Shown here: positions 34,085 through 41,162 of the stretch, one piece after another
Layout of the letters: every line of letters begins with the position of its first letter
Numbering within the stretch: the stretch's first letter is position 1
DNA from: Xanthobacteraceae bacterium
Lineage (GTDB): Bacteria > Pseudomonadota > Alphaproteobacteria > Rhizobiales > Xanthobacteraceae
Assembly: GCA_024508855.1 (NCBI GenBank)
Contig: JANINJ010000026.1
Location: 124,001-188,000 of the forward strand
Length of the DNA stretch: 64,000 nt
Reading direction: 5' to 3'
Position numbers and translations under genes: made by a program
Notes under the pieces: generated by a model
Database searches by the model: none
Seen by the model: the letters and a program-made list of their open reading frames with translations, nothing else
What the model was told of the DNA's origin: nothing

Positions 34085-34846
34085 ATGATCGCAGCAGATC
34101 TTCGTCACGGCGTCGAGCAACTCGGCGACATGATCGCGTCGGCAAAAGTCATCGTTCCCTTCACGGGCGCCGGAATTTCGACGGAGAGCGGCATTCCCGA
34201 CTTCCGCTCGCCAGGCGGATTGTGGAGCCGCAACCGGCCGATTCCCTTCGACGAATTCGTGGCGAGCCAGGACGCACGCGACGAGTCGTGGCGCCGTCGT
34301 TTCAACATGGAACCCACCTTTGCTGCCGCGCGGCCCGGCCGCGGCCACCGCGCGCTTGCTTCGCTATACAAGGCCGGGAAAGTCCCCGCGGTGATCACGC
34401 AAAACATCGACAATCTGCATCAGTCTTCCGGCTTTGAGGCCGACCATGTGGTGGAACTGCACGGCAACACCACATATGCGCGATGTCTCGGCTGCGACAA
34501 ACATCACGACCTGGTGTGGGCGAGGGAACGTTTCGAAACGACGGGCAAGGCTCCGGATTGCGACGACTGCGGTGAGCCCGTGAAGACGGCGACGATTTCC
34601 TTCGGGCAACCGATGCCGGAAGACGCGATGCGTCGCGCCAGCGAACTGGCACAGAACTGCGACCTGTTTCTCGTCGTCGGATCGTCGCTTGTCGTGTGGC
34701 CTGCTGCGGGCATGCCGTTGCTCGCCAAGAACTGCGGTGCGCGGCTTGTGATCGTCAACAACGAACCCACCGAGCAGGACGAGGTTGCCGATCTGGTCAT
34801 CCGTCACGACATCGGCGAAACGCTCGGACCGTTCGTCGGCAACTGA
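34085..34846 (+). CDS. cobB: SIR2 family NAD-dependent protein deacylase
   Basis: A 253-residue sirtuin. The NAD-binding GAGISTESGIPDFRS lies at residues 28-42, TQNIDNLHQ at 105-113, catalytic H126 in VELHGNT, and zinc Cys pairs C134/C137 and C159/C162. ISFGQPMPE and VGSSLVVWPAAGMP follow. It lacks the Y/R pair spacing I would need to assign desuccinylase versus deacetylase activity with confidence. It is a single gene between DUF3606 and the cold-shock gene. Confidence 0.93.
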   Translation: MIAADLRHGVEQLGDMIASAKVIVPFTGAGISTESGIPDFRSPGGLWSRNRPIPFDEFVASQDARDESWRRRFNMEPTFAAARPGRGHRALASLYKAGKVPAVITQNIDNLHQSSGFEADHVVELHGNTTYARCLGCDKHHDLVWARERFETTGKAPDCDDCGEPVKTATISFGQPMPEDAMRRASELAQNCDLFLVVGSSLVVWPAAGMPLLAKNCGARLVIVNNEPTEQDEVADLVIRHDIGETLGPFVGN

Positions 34847-34934
34847 ACCCGCGTGATTCGTTTCCGCGCAAGCTGTTTATAGATCGGGAAACGTCGGTTT
34901 TTTGCCTTTGCCACCGATGCGAGAATGTTATCTT

Positions 34935-34950
34935 CGAATCAGAAGATTCG
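34935..34950 (+). promoter_or_regulatory. hairpin in the 5' region of the cold-shock gene
   Basis: CGAATC-AGAA-GATTCG forms a perfect six-base stem with a tetraloop about 100 bases upstream of the annotated cold-shock start and 44 bases before an in-frame-looking ATG at 34979. It might be a 5' UTR thermo-responsive element, but the evidence is only the stem. Confidence 0.3.
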
Positions 34951-35048
34951 CGGAGCTTCATCGCCAAGTTATTGCCGATGAATGAATCCGTTGCCGGTGT
35001 CACCGAGGTGGTGCGCCTGAATTCAATGCCGATGTGGGGTCCGGGGTC

Positions 35049-35696
35049 ATGGGGTCGGACGGATTTGATTCAAAACGACTGGGGGGACAGCTGGGTTCTA
35101 CGGGCAGGACCCGCTCCGAGGCGTTTGCCGCAACCGATACCAGGGCAGGTGTCGACATTGCCGGACTGGGCGATGGCACGAACCTCGTCGAGATCAGCGG
35201 CGCCATCAAATGGTTCGACGCTTCGAAGGGATACGGCTTCATCGTGCCGGATAACGGCGCGGCCGATGTCCTGCTGCACGTCACGGTACTGCGCCGCGAT
35301 GGTTACCAAACCGCTTACGAGGGCGCGCGCATCGTTTGCGAATGCGTACAGCGGGCCAAGGGCTATCAGGCATTCCGCGTGGTCTCGATGGACGAATCCA
35401 CCGCGATCCACCCCGCGCAGATGCTGCCGCCGCGCACCCATGTCAGCGTTACACCGACCAGTGGGCTCGAGCGCGCGCAGGTCAAGTGGTTCAACCGCTT
35501 GCGCGGCTTCGGCTTCCTGACCTGCGGCGAGGGGACACCGGACATTTTCGTGCACATGGAGACCCTGCGCCGCTTCGGCATGACCGAACTTCGCCCCGGT
35601 CAATATGTGCTCGTTCGCTTCGGGCCCGGCTCGAAGGGAATGATGGCCGCCGAAATCCAGCCGGAAAACGGCCCGCCGGGATTGCTCTCGCACTAG
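35049..35696 (+). CDS. cold-shock protein with two CSD domains
   Basis: A 215-residue protein with two cold-shock domains. The first, near residues 49-110, has IKWFDASKGYGFIVPD (RNP1 KGYGFI) and DVLLHV (RNP2). The second, near 146-205, has VKWFNRLRGFGFLTC and DIFVHM. The domains are joined by a linker with STAIHPAQMLPPRTHVSVTPTS. Such tandem CSDs are typical of rhizobial CspA-like RNA chaperones. The start is uncertain: ATG 35049 or GTG 35034. A plausible N-terminus in another frame begins at ATG 34979, see the finding on a possible frameshift. Confidence 0.88.
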   Translation: MGSDGFDSKRLGGQLGSTGRTRSEAFAATDTRAGVDIAGLGDGTNLVEISGAIKWFDASKGYGFIVPDNGAADVLLHVTVLRRDGYQTAYEGARIVCECVQRAKGYQAFRVVSMDESTAIHPAQMLPPRTHVSVTPTSGLERAQVKWFNRLRGFGFLTCGEGTPDIFVHMETLRRFGMTELRPGQYVLVRFGPGSKGMMAAEIQPENGPPGLLSH

Positions 35697-35805
35697 CTGG
35701 CCAGACCGCTCCAGCGGATTTTGAATTTCGTGCCGCTGGACGGTGCATCGTTGCCTTCTCCACCGGTATCGGCCATATCGTTGCGCCAAGAGACGGAGGC
35801 GCATC

Positions 35806-36648
35806 ATGCCCGCTCGCATCAACTGGACCTGCATGTCCCGACGAGGGTTTGTCGGCGGGCTCGCCCTTGGCCTCATGTCTGTCCGCGCGTTGGCGCAGGG
35901 TATGGGTGACCTTTCCCAGATCGTTGCCCGCGGCAAACTTCTGATCGCCATGCCGGACTTTGCGTCGCCGCCGTTTTTTCGGGCCGCTGGCGAAGCCGAA
36001 GGCGGACTGGATGTCGAAATGGGACGGCAGATTGCGGCCGCCATACAGGTGCCTGCGGTATTCGTCCGCTCGGGGAAGACGTTCGACGACGCGGTGGAGC
36101 AGGTCGCGAACGGGCAGGCGGATTTGGCGCTCTGCAAATTGAGTCGTACGCTCCGCCGCGGCCGTATCATTCGATATGCGCGTCCCTATGCCGAATTTCA
36201 TCATGGGCTGATCGCCAATCGGGTGCGTTTCGCACGCCTGGCGAACGGGCGTGAAGGCGCGGACGTGGTTCGGAATTTCCGTGGCGAACTCGGCGTGATC
36301 GCACAATCGGCTTTTGCGGAATTTGCCGCCACATCGTTTCCCGATGCACACGTTCGGGAATTCGAGAACTGGCCTTCGATGGTCGATGCGGTTCGCTCGG
36401 CGGCGATCGACATGGCCTATCGCGACGACTTCGAGATCAAGAAATTGCTTGTCGACGATCCCTCGCTGACCGTCGTCGCCCGTTCGATCACACTGACGGA
36501 CAGGACCGATACGCTGGCGATCGGCGTCCGGCCGGATGCCCCGCATCTGGCATCGTTTACGGACCTGTTCCTCGATCTGACACGACACGGAGCGGTAATG
36601 AAAACCGATCAGCTCCTTGCCCGCTATCGCGCGGATTCGGGTATCTGA
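35806..36648 (+). CDS. periplasmic family-3 solute-binding protein linked to a DAACS symporter
   Basis: A 280-residue exported binding protein of the amino-acid (SBP_bac_3) type. A Tat-like signal (CMSRRGFVGGLALGLMSVRALAQ) precedes LSQIVARGKLLIAM, and a GLDVEMGRQIAAAI segment matches the family's G-F/L-D-V-E/D-x-x-x-x-A core. GQADLALCKLSRTLRRGRIIRYARPY corresponds to the ligand-contacting region (usually TxxxR). GGAGG lies six bases before the ATG. Two bases separate its stop from the DAACS symporter start. No ABC permease or ATPase is nearby, so it probably serves that symporter or senses its substrate. The likely ligand is an acidic amino acid, inferred from the neighbours. Confidence 0.85.
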   Translation: MPARINWTCMSRRGFVGGLALGLMSVRALAQGMGDLSQIVARGKLLIAMPDFASPPFFRAAGEAEGGLDVEMGRQIAAAIQVPAVFVRSGKTFDDAVEQVANGQADLALCKLSRTLRRGRIIRYARPYAEFHHGLIANRVRFARLANGREGADVVRNFRGELGVIAQSAFAEFAATSFPDAHVREFENWPSMVDAVRSAAIDMAYRDDFEIKKLLVDDPSLTVVARSITLTDRTDTLAIGVRPDAPHLASFTDLFLDLTRHGAVMKTDQLLARYRADSGI

Positions 36649-36650
36649 GC

Positions 36651-38024
36651 ATGTCGGCATCGGTTGCGGTTCAGAAGGCAGATGTTCGGTTCGGCGCTGT
36701 CTTGAAGCGCATTCTGCGTTCGCCGGTTACGATCCTCCTTGTGATCGCGCTGGGCGTCGTCTGTGGGCTCTATGCCCCCGCGGTCGCACACGCCCTGGCG
36801 CCGGTCGCTTACGCCTATTTGAATCTTCTGAAGATGGTTGTTCTGCCGCTTCTGATTGCTTCGGTGATCTTTTCGATCTCCTTGATGATGCAGGATCCGC
36901 AGACGGTAAAATATCTGGGTCGCGTCGCCGTGGCCGTAGTGATTATATCGTTCGTCGCGGTTGTCGTGGCCGGCACGCTTTCGCTTATTCTGCAACCGGG
37001 CAACATCGTCGATCCCCAATCGCGCATCGAACTCGGCAAATTCATCAACTCACAGGGAACGGTCTCAACCGATCTGGAACTTGCCCTGACACCGCCGACC
37101 GATCTCGCGCCGCCCAAGGGATTGCTGTCGATCGTCCTGAACCTGATCCCGAATAACGTGTTTGGATCGCTCGCGAGCGGCAACACGATTCAAGTCCTGC
37201 TGTTTTGTTTGTTGTTCGGGCTGGCCATCGGCCGAGTACCGAAGCACACGACGACCAGCTTCGCCCAGGGGCTGGATGCCGTTTACAGAGCCTGCCTCAT
37301 TCTCACCGGTTGGTTTATCTGGGCGCTTCCCTTCGCCACCTTTATCCTGATTGCGGATCAGACGGCGTCCATCGGACCACAGCCGATCATGCTCATGGCC
37401 GGGTTTCTGCTTGTGATGGGCATCGCTGCCGCGATCTTCATGGTTGCCGCTTCGGTGATCGTTTCCCTGCAGTCCGGACGTCGTTTCTGGGCGACGGTCA
37501 AAGCATTTCAGCCCCTGGTCATGGTGGCGATCACAACCCGCTCATCGGTCGCCTCCATTCCGTGGATCGTCGAGTTGCTGGTGGAGAGGTTGAAGTTCGA
37601 CAAGGTGACGGTCGAACTGCTGGCCCCGCTGCAGATTGCCCTGCTGCGGACCGGGCCGACATTGCTTTACGTCTCCGGAACGATCTTCATCGCCCAGCTT
37701 TATGGCCGCTCGCTATCTGGCGGCGATCTCGCTTTGATTGGCGTCGCCTCAGCCTTGCTGGCGTTGACCACGGCCGGTATGGCCGGATTGGTCATCACGT
37801 CCCAGATATCCGTCCTGTGCGGTTACCTGAACTTGCCTTTCGAGGCGGCATTCGTGCTGTTCGTCGCAGTAGACACGGTTACGGACATGTTCATGACGCT
37901 TGCCACGGTCTCCATGGTCACAGCCAGCACCGCGACGATTGCGCCGCAGGGAGCCGAGGAGGCGATATCCCAAGAGGATGCGATCTCCGAAGAGTCATTG
38001 GTGGCTGTGGCTGGCCGGCCATGA
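36651..38024 (+). CDS. dicarboxylate/amino acid:cation symporter (DAACS, GltP/DctA family)
   Basis: A 457-residue secondary transporter of the SDF family. Landmarks are NLLKMVVLPLLIASVIFSI (TM2), LNLIPNNVFGSLASGNTIQVLLF, the hairpin-1 Ser-rich loop TRSSVASIPW, and hairpin-2/TM8 regions with FEAAFVLFVAVDTVTDMFMTLATVS (D-x-x-x-D substrate/Na site). About eight helices plus two reentrant loops fit the GltPh fold. Typical substrates are aspartate, glutamate and C4-dicarboxylates. It starts two bases after the binding-protein stop and overlaps the racemase start by four bases. The C-terminal tail is acidic. Elevator-type transport is known for the family; cooperation with a binding protein is not. 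Confidence 0.93.
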   Translation: MSASVAVQKADVRFGAVLKRILRSPVTILLVIALGVVCGLYAPAVAHALAPVAYAYLNLLKMVVLPLLIASVIFSISLMMQDPQTVKYLGRVAVAVVIISFVAVVVAGTLSLILQPGNIVDPQSRIELGKFINSQGTVSTDLELALTPPTDLAPPKGLLSIVLNLIPNNVFGSLASGNTIQVLLFCLLFGLAIGRVPKHTTTSFAQGLDAVYRACLILTGWFIWALPFATFILIADQTASIGPQPIMLMAGFLLVMGIAAAIFMVAASVIVSLQSGRRFWATVKAFQPLVMVAITTRSSVASIPWIVELLVERLKFDKVTVELLAPLQIALLRTGPTLLYVSGTIFIAQLYGRSLSGGDLALIGVASALLALTTAGMAGLVITSQISVLCGYLNLPFEAAFVLFVAVDTVTDMFMTLATVSMVTASTATIAPQGAEEAISQEDAISEESLVAVAGRP

Positions 38025-38773
38025 CAGGAAATTGCAAATTGCGCCTCGGCGTGATCGGCGGTCTCGGACCGCTCGCTTCCGCGGATTTTTATCGAAAGAT
38101 CACCTTACTGACGCCGGCAACGAAAGATCAGGATCACCTGTCGCTCGCATTGTTGAGCCTGCCCGATCTTCCCGACCGGTCGAGCGCGATACTCGATCAG
38201 CAGGACGCTCCGCTCGATTCCCTGCTTGAGGCCGTGGCGATGCTGAATGCGATGGGCGTGGAGTGCATCGCCATGCCCTGTAATACCGCGCACCATTGGT
38301 ACGGCACTCTGACTGCCGCCTCGAAAGCGGATATCCTTCATATCGTCGATAGTGTGCTTGCAGATTTGAAAGAGCGAGGTTGCGGCTTACGTGTTGCGTT
38401 GCTGGCGACCCAGGGGACGCTAGCCTCCGGCTTCTACCAGTCGCGGCTGATGGATTGCGGATATCGGATATGTCTTCCGAGGGGCGCTGCGTTCCAGTCT
38501 CGTGTGGACAGTGCCGTGGCGCTGGTGAAGGCAGGCGTTCTTGACAGGGCCTTGGAGGACTTGCGCCGCGCCGTGCAATATTGCGTGGAAGCCGATGCGG
38601 ACGTTGCGATTCTTGCTTGTACCGAATTGTCAGTTCTCAGCGATCAATTAACGGAATCGCCCATTGAGGTGGTGGACAGCAACGAGGCTTTGGCCAGATC
38701 GAGTCTGCGCAGATTGGGTATCGCCCCTTTCGGCGTTACGGCGGTGAGTTCGCCAACCGGTCTCACCGCTTGA
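38021..38773 (+). CDS. aspartate/glutamate racemase family protein
   Basis: A 250-residue PLP-independent racemase with the YgeA/RacD pattern: GVIGGLGPLASADFYRKI at the start, the first catalytic Cys in AMPCNTAHHW (C87) and the second in ILACTELSVL (C200). Both acid/base Cys are present, so racemase activity is likely, interconverting L- and D-Asp, D-Glu or a broader set. ATG 38021 overlaps the symporter stop, so expression is coupled. The context suggests processing of an imported D- or L-acidic amino acid. Dedicated murein glutamate racemase MurI is unlikely, since MurI has different flanking motifs. Confidence 0.9.
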   Translation: MTGNCKLRLGVIGGLGPLASADFYRKITLLTPATKDQDHLSLALLSLPDLPDRSSAILDQQDAPLDSLLEAVAMLNAMGVECIAMPCNTAHHWYGTLTAASKADILHIVDSVLADLKERGCGLRVALLATQGTLASGFYQSRLMDCGYRICLPRGAAFQSRVDSAVALVKAGVLDRALEDLRRAVQYCVEADADVAILACTELSVLSDQLTESPIEVVDSNEALARSSLRRLGIAPFGVTAVSSPTGLTA

Positions 38774-38887
38774 GACAACCCGCCGCCGATGTCGAGCTTT
38801 ACGACATCTTGGGTCTGGCGGTTTTGCTGTTTCGTCCTACCTTCTTGTTCGATAACAATTCCCAATCTCGTCAACGGGTCTGCTCTC

Positions 38888-39379
38888 ATGTCCATCCATC
38901 ATCGTTCTGGCTTGCGCGGTTGGTGCGCGGCGCTGTCGATCGCAATCCTGACGCTGTTGGTCTGCGGCGGGCTTACGGCCACCGACGTTCGGGCGGCCGA
39001 TCTCAAGACGCTCGAGATTGCCACCAAAACTGGCGTTCAGGTGTTTTCCATCGAGGTGGCAACCACCGAGGAGGAGAAGCGAACGGGCCTGATGTACCGC
39101 AAGGAACTGCCGGACGGACGCGGCATGCTGTTCGATTTCACCCCCGAACAGGAGGTGTCGATGTGGATGAAAAACACCTACATTCCGCTCGACATGATCT
39201 TCATCCGTGCCGATGGCCGCATCCTTCGGATTGCCGAGAATACCCAGCCTCTCTCGACCAGGATCATCCCGTCGCGGGGGCTTGCCAAAGGGGTGCTGGA
39301 GGTGATCGGCGGGACGGCGAAGAAATATGGCATCGCGCCCGGTGACCGGGTGGCTTATCCGCTCTTCAATGGGCAATGA
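38888..39379 (+). CDS. DUF192 family exported protein
   Basis: A 163-residue protein with a signal segment (WCAALSIAILTLLVCGGLTATDVRA) and a DUF192 domain: EVATTEEEKRTGLMYRKELPDGRGMLFDF, then SMWMKNTYIPLDMIFIRADGRI and a C-terminal GVLEVIGGTAKKYGIAPGDRV. Conserved Met, Trp and Asp residues line a small beta-barrel; the function is unknown. ATG 38888 is preferred over 38789, where the extra N-terminus is not signal-like. A hairpin and tRNA-Pro follow. Confidence 0.9.
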   Translation: MSIHHRSGLRGWCAALSIAILTLLVCGGLTATDVRAADLKTLEIATKTGVQVFSIEVATTEEEKRTGLMYRKELPDGRGMLFDFTPEQEVSMWMKNTYIPLDMIFIRADGRILRIAENTQPLSTRIIPSRGLAKGVLEVIGGTAKKYGIAPGDRVAYPLFNGQ

Positions 39380-39386
39380 AGCGGGC

Positions 39387-39407
39387 GCGGCGCCTTGCTG
39401 GCGCCGC
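39387..39407 (+). terminator. strong hairpin between DUF192 and tRNA-Pro
   Basis: GCGGCGCC-TTGCT-GGCGCCGC is a perfect 8-bp GC stem eight bases after the DUF192 stop. It has no T-run, so it may pause or stabilise mRNA ends rather than terminate intrinsically. Confidence 0.5.
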
Positions 39408-39441
39408 CGCAAGCGTGTATCGACACGTTTTCCAGGAGGTT

Positions 39442-39518
39442 CGGGGTATAGCGCAGCCTGGTAGCGCGGCAGTTTTGGGTACTGCAGGTCGTTGGTTCGA
39501 ATCCAGCTGCCCCGACCA
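39442..39518 (+). tRNA. tRNA-Pro (TGG)
   Basis: A 77-base tRNA with encoded CCA. The acceptor CGGGGTA pairs with TGCCCCG (A-T at the inner end), the anticodon stem GCAGT/ACTGC encloses TTTGGGT with anticodon TGG, and the T arm TGGTTCGAATCCA is complete. The first base pair C-G is typical of bacterial tRNA-Pro. No 3' duplication is seen. Confidence 0.96.
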
Positions 39519-39549
39519 TTTGAACGAGTGGCATCCCATCAGTTCGGAA

Positions 39550-39630
39550 TTAGTCCCGGATCTTGCCGAAGCCGATCCACAGGAATCCCGTCAGCACGAC
39601 GAGAACGCACATTGCTTCCAGGCAAGACAA
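39550..39630 (-). CDS. candidate 26-residue membrane micro-protein
   Basis: A TTG-initiated ORF encoding LSCLEAMCVLVVLTGFLWIG then FGKIRD. GGGGGA lies about six bases upstream of the TTG. The body is one transmembrane helix with a charged C-terminal KIRD cap and two Cys. An internal ATG would leave only 20 residues. It lies just beyond tRNA-Pro on the opposite strand. Evidence is limited to composition and ribosome site. Confidence 0.4.
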   Translation of the reverse strand: MSCLEAMCVLVVLTGFLWIGFGKIRD

Positions 39631-40003
39631 GAAATCCCCCGATCCAAAACAAATTCACTTGTTAAGCATCGATTTGTTGTTTGGTTCGGCGGTACAGAAA
39701 AATTTCCAAATGATACCGGCGCAGCGGTTGTCAATTACCGGTTGCGCGGCTTTCGGAACGTCCGGGGAAGAGGGGCGTTAGCGTTGGCTGGCAGCCCTTA
39801 GCCTTAACCCCCATCGGGCTGTCACAGCGTAACGACGCAATCTCTAACTGGCTCGGCTGTAATGCCGGGCTTTATTTTTCGCGCGCGGACGAACCTCAGC
39901 TATCGCCTATATCCCCGCTAGTGGTGTTGTGTTGCAGATCGACCGGCCGGACATGAATTCGGCGAGCGGGCTGTCGGTTGGCGACGATAGTTTCAATCGA
40001 TCG
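39631..40003. other. intergenic region, no gene seen
   Basis: 373 bases, less GC-rich in part (AAACAAATTCACTTGTTAAG near 39647). No frame has a ribosome site plus coding character on either strand. It may hold the promoter of the micro-ORF at 39630 and transcription ends of the 64-residue gene at 40004. Confidence 0.45.
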
Positions 40004-40198
40004 TCACGCGACCTTGGACCTGGCGGCCTCGGTGGCGACAGCCTCGAACTCTTCTTTCGATCGGGCTCCATTCTTTGCCGACCGGAGGATTTGTTCAGCC
40101 ATCAGCGCCTGCGTGGATGAATCGGCGCGCATGTAAGCGGCGACCTGAGCAAGCGCCGCACGCATCAAGGCAAGTTGTCCCGGCTCGAATGTCTGCAT
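40004..40198 (-). CDS. 64-residue helical hypothetical protein
   Basis: A small soluble, helix-rich protein (MQTFEPGQLALMRAALAQVA; later QALMAEQILRSAKNGARSKEEF). GGAGG lies seven bases before the ATG. Alternating hydrophobic heptad-like positions suggest a helical hairpin. No family is recognised; the composition and ribosome site support a real gene. It stands alone between tRNA-Pro and the HU gene. Confidence 0.62.
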   Translation of the reverse strand: MQTFEPGQLALMRAALAQVAAYMRADSSTQALMAEQILRSAKNGARSKEEFEAVATEAARSKVA

Positions 40199-40390
40199 CT
40201 GGTTGCCTCCGCTGTGGCCACCGCTGTACCGCGGGCGGGTGACAGTGTTGTTGCGGAAATCGGGCAGCCGTGAGTCGAGTGCATTACACTTCGGTCATTT
40301 TGAATCACGCTGATGCGAGCGCGTATTCGCAAGCAACCTTGTGCGAGCAGGCACGATCAGAGGCGCAGTCGTGCATGCCCGTGCGGCGCG

Positions 40391-40468
40391 TTAGGTTGTC
40401 GCAGCGAGGAACACGTATCCGGCGACGATGGCGGCGGTGAAGCAAAAGAGAGCCTGAACTTCGAACAT
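40391..40468 (-). CDS. candidate 25-residue membrane micro-protein
   Basis: A tiny ORF starting MFEVQALFCFTAAIVAGYVF and ending LAATT. GGAG sits seven bases upstream of the ATG. The peptide is a single hydrophobic helix with one acidic residue near the N-terminus. It lies upstream of the 64-residue gene on the same strand. Prediction only. Confidence 0.42.
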   Translation of the reverse strand: MFEVQALFCFTAAIVAGYVFLAATT

Positions 40469-40742
40469 GGCAGCGCTCCATTATGGCCAACGAACCATGA
40501 ATCGATTTGGTTAAGTCCCGGTAAATCGGCCGAACGGCCAATTTACCGTGCCGAGCCGGCCGTCGGACCGCCATTGTCGTGATGACAGTCATTTCGGCGT
40601 CCAGGGGCATAGGTGGCTTGACACCGACTCAGCCCCAAAAAGGGGGCCTGGAACTCGTCAAGAGGTGGATTACCAGCGAAAACCCTTTCCGCAAAAGCCA
40701 CTTCCGCTAGTGTTTTCGCATTGCGAATCAGAGGAGACTAAA

Positions 40743-41042
40743 TTGGCCACGCAAATGTCGAAGTCGCAGCTCGTCGAGCAGATCGCGACCAAGTCCGAAC
40801 TTTCCAAGCGGGACGTGAAAGCGGTCCTGGAGCTGATGACCGAAATCGGTCACAAGGAACTGAAGAAGAACGGTGCGTTCGTCGTTCCCGGCTTTGCAAA
40901 GTTCGTCGTCATCAAGAAGCCCGCCACCAAGGCGCGCAAGGGTACCAATCCCTTCACCGGCGAAGAGATGATGTTCAAGGCGAAGCCTGCACGGAAGATC
41001 GTGCGTGCACGGCCGGTGAAGGCTGCCAAAGACGCGGTCTGA
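40743..41042 (+). CDS. HU family DNA-binding protein
   Basis: A 99-residue HU/IHF-fold protein. KSQLVEQIATKSELSKRDVKAVLELM forms the N-terminal helical part; the beta-arm region KFVVIKKPATKARKGTNPFTGEEMMFKAKPARK carries the conserved Arg/Pro arm tip. The C-terminus has a basic extension (KIVRARPVKAAKDAV) beyond classical HU. TTG at 40743 is preferred because AGGAG lies seven bases upstream, whereas the in-frame ATG at 40755 lies 19 bases away. A terminator follows the stop by seven bases. Confidence 0.93.
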   Translation: MATQMSKSQLVEQIATKSELSKRDVKAVLELMTEIGHKELKKNGAFVVPGFAKFVVIKKPATKARKGTNPFTGEEMMFKAKPARKIVRARPVKAAKDAV

Positions 41043-41048
41043 AATTAA

Positions 41049-41071
41049 GAGGCCCCCGAAACGGGGGCCTC
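41049..41071 (+). terminator. rho-independent terminator of the HU gene
   Basis: GAGGCCCCC-GAAAC-GGGGGCCTC is a perfect 9-bp stem, followed by TCTTCGTCC. It lies 7 bases after the HU stop codon. Confidence 0.8.
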
Positions 41072-41162
41072 TCTTCGTCCGGGCGTCTTAAGTCCCAACG
41101 AGGAATCAATTTCCGGACGGGACAACTATGACCGCGCCCCGTGACCGAGAGCAAGCGGCTCG

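Noticed and set aside
40632-40647. GCCCC-AAAAA-GGGGGC hairpin upstream of HU
   Set aside because: Short stem with no T-run on either strand and no gene ending beside it, so not called as a terminator.
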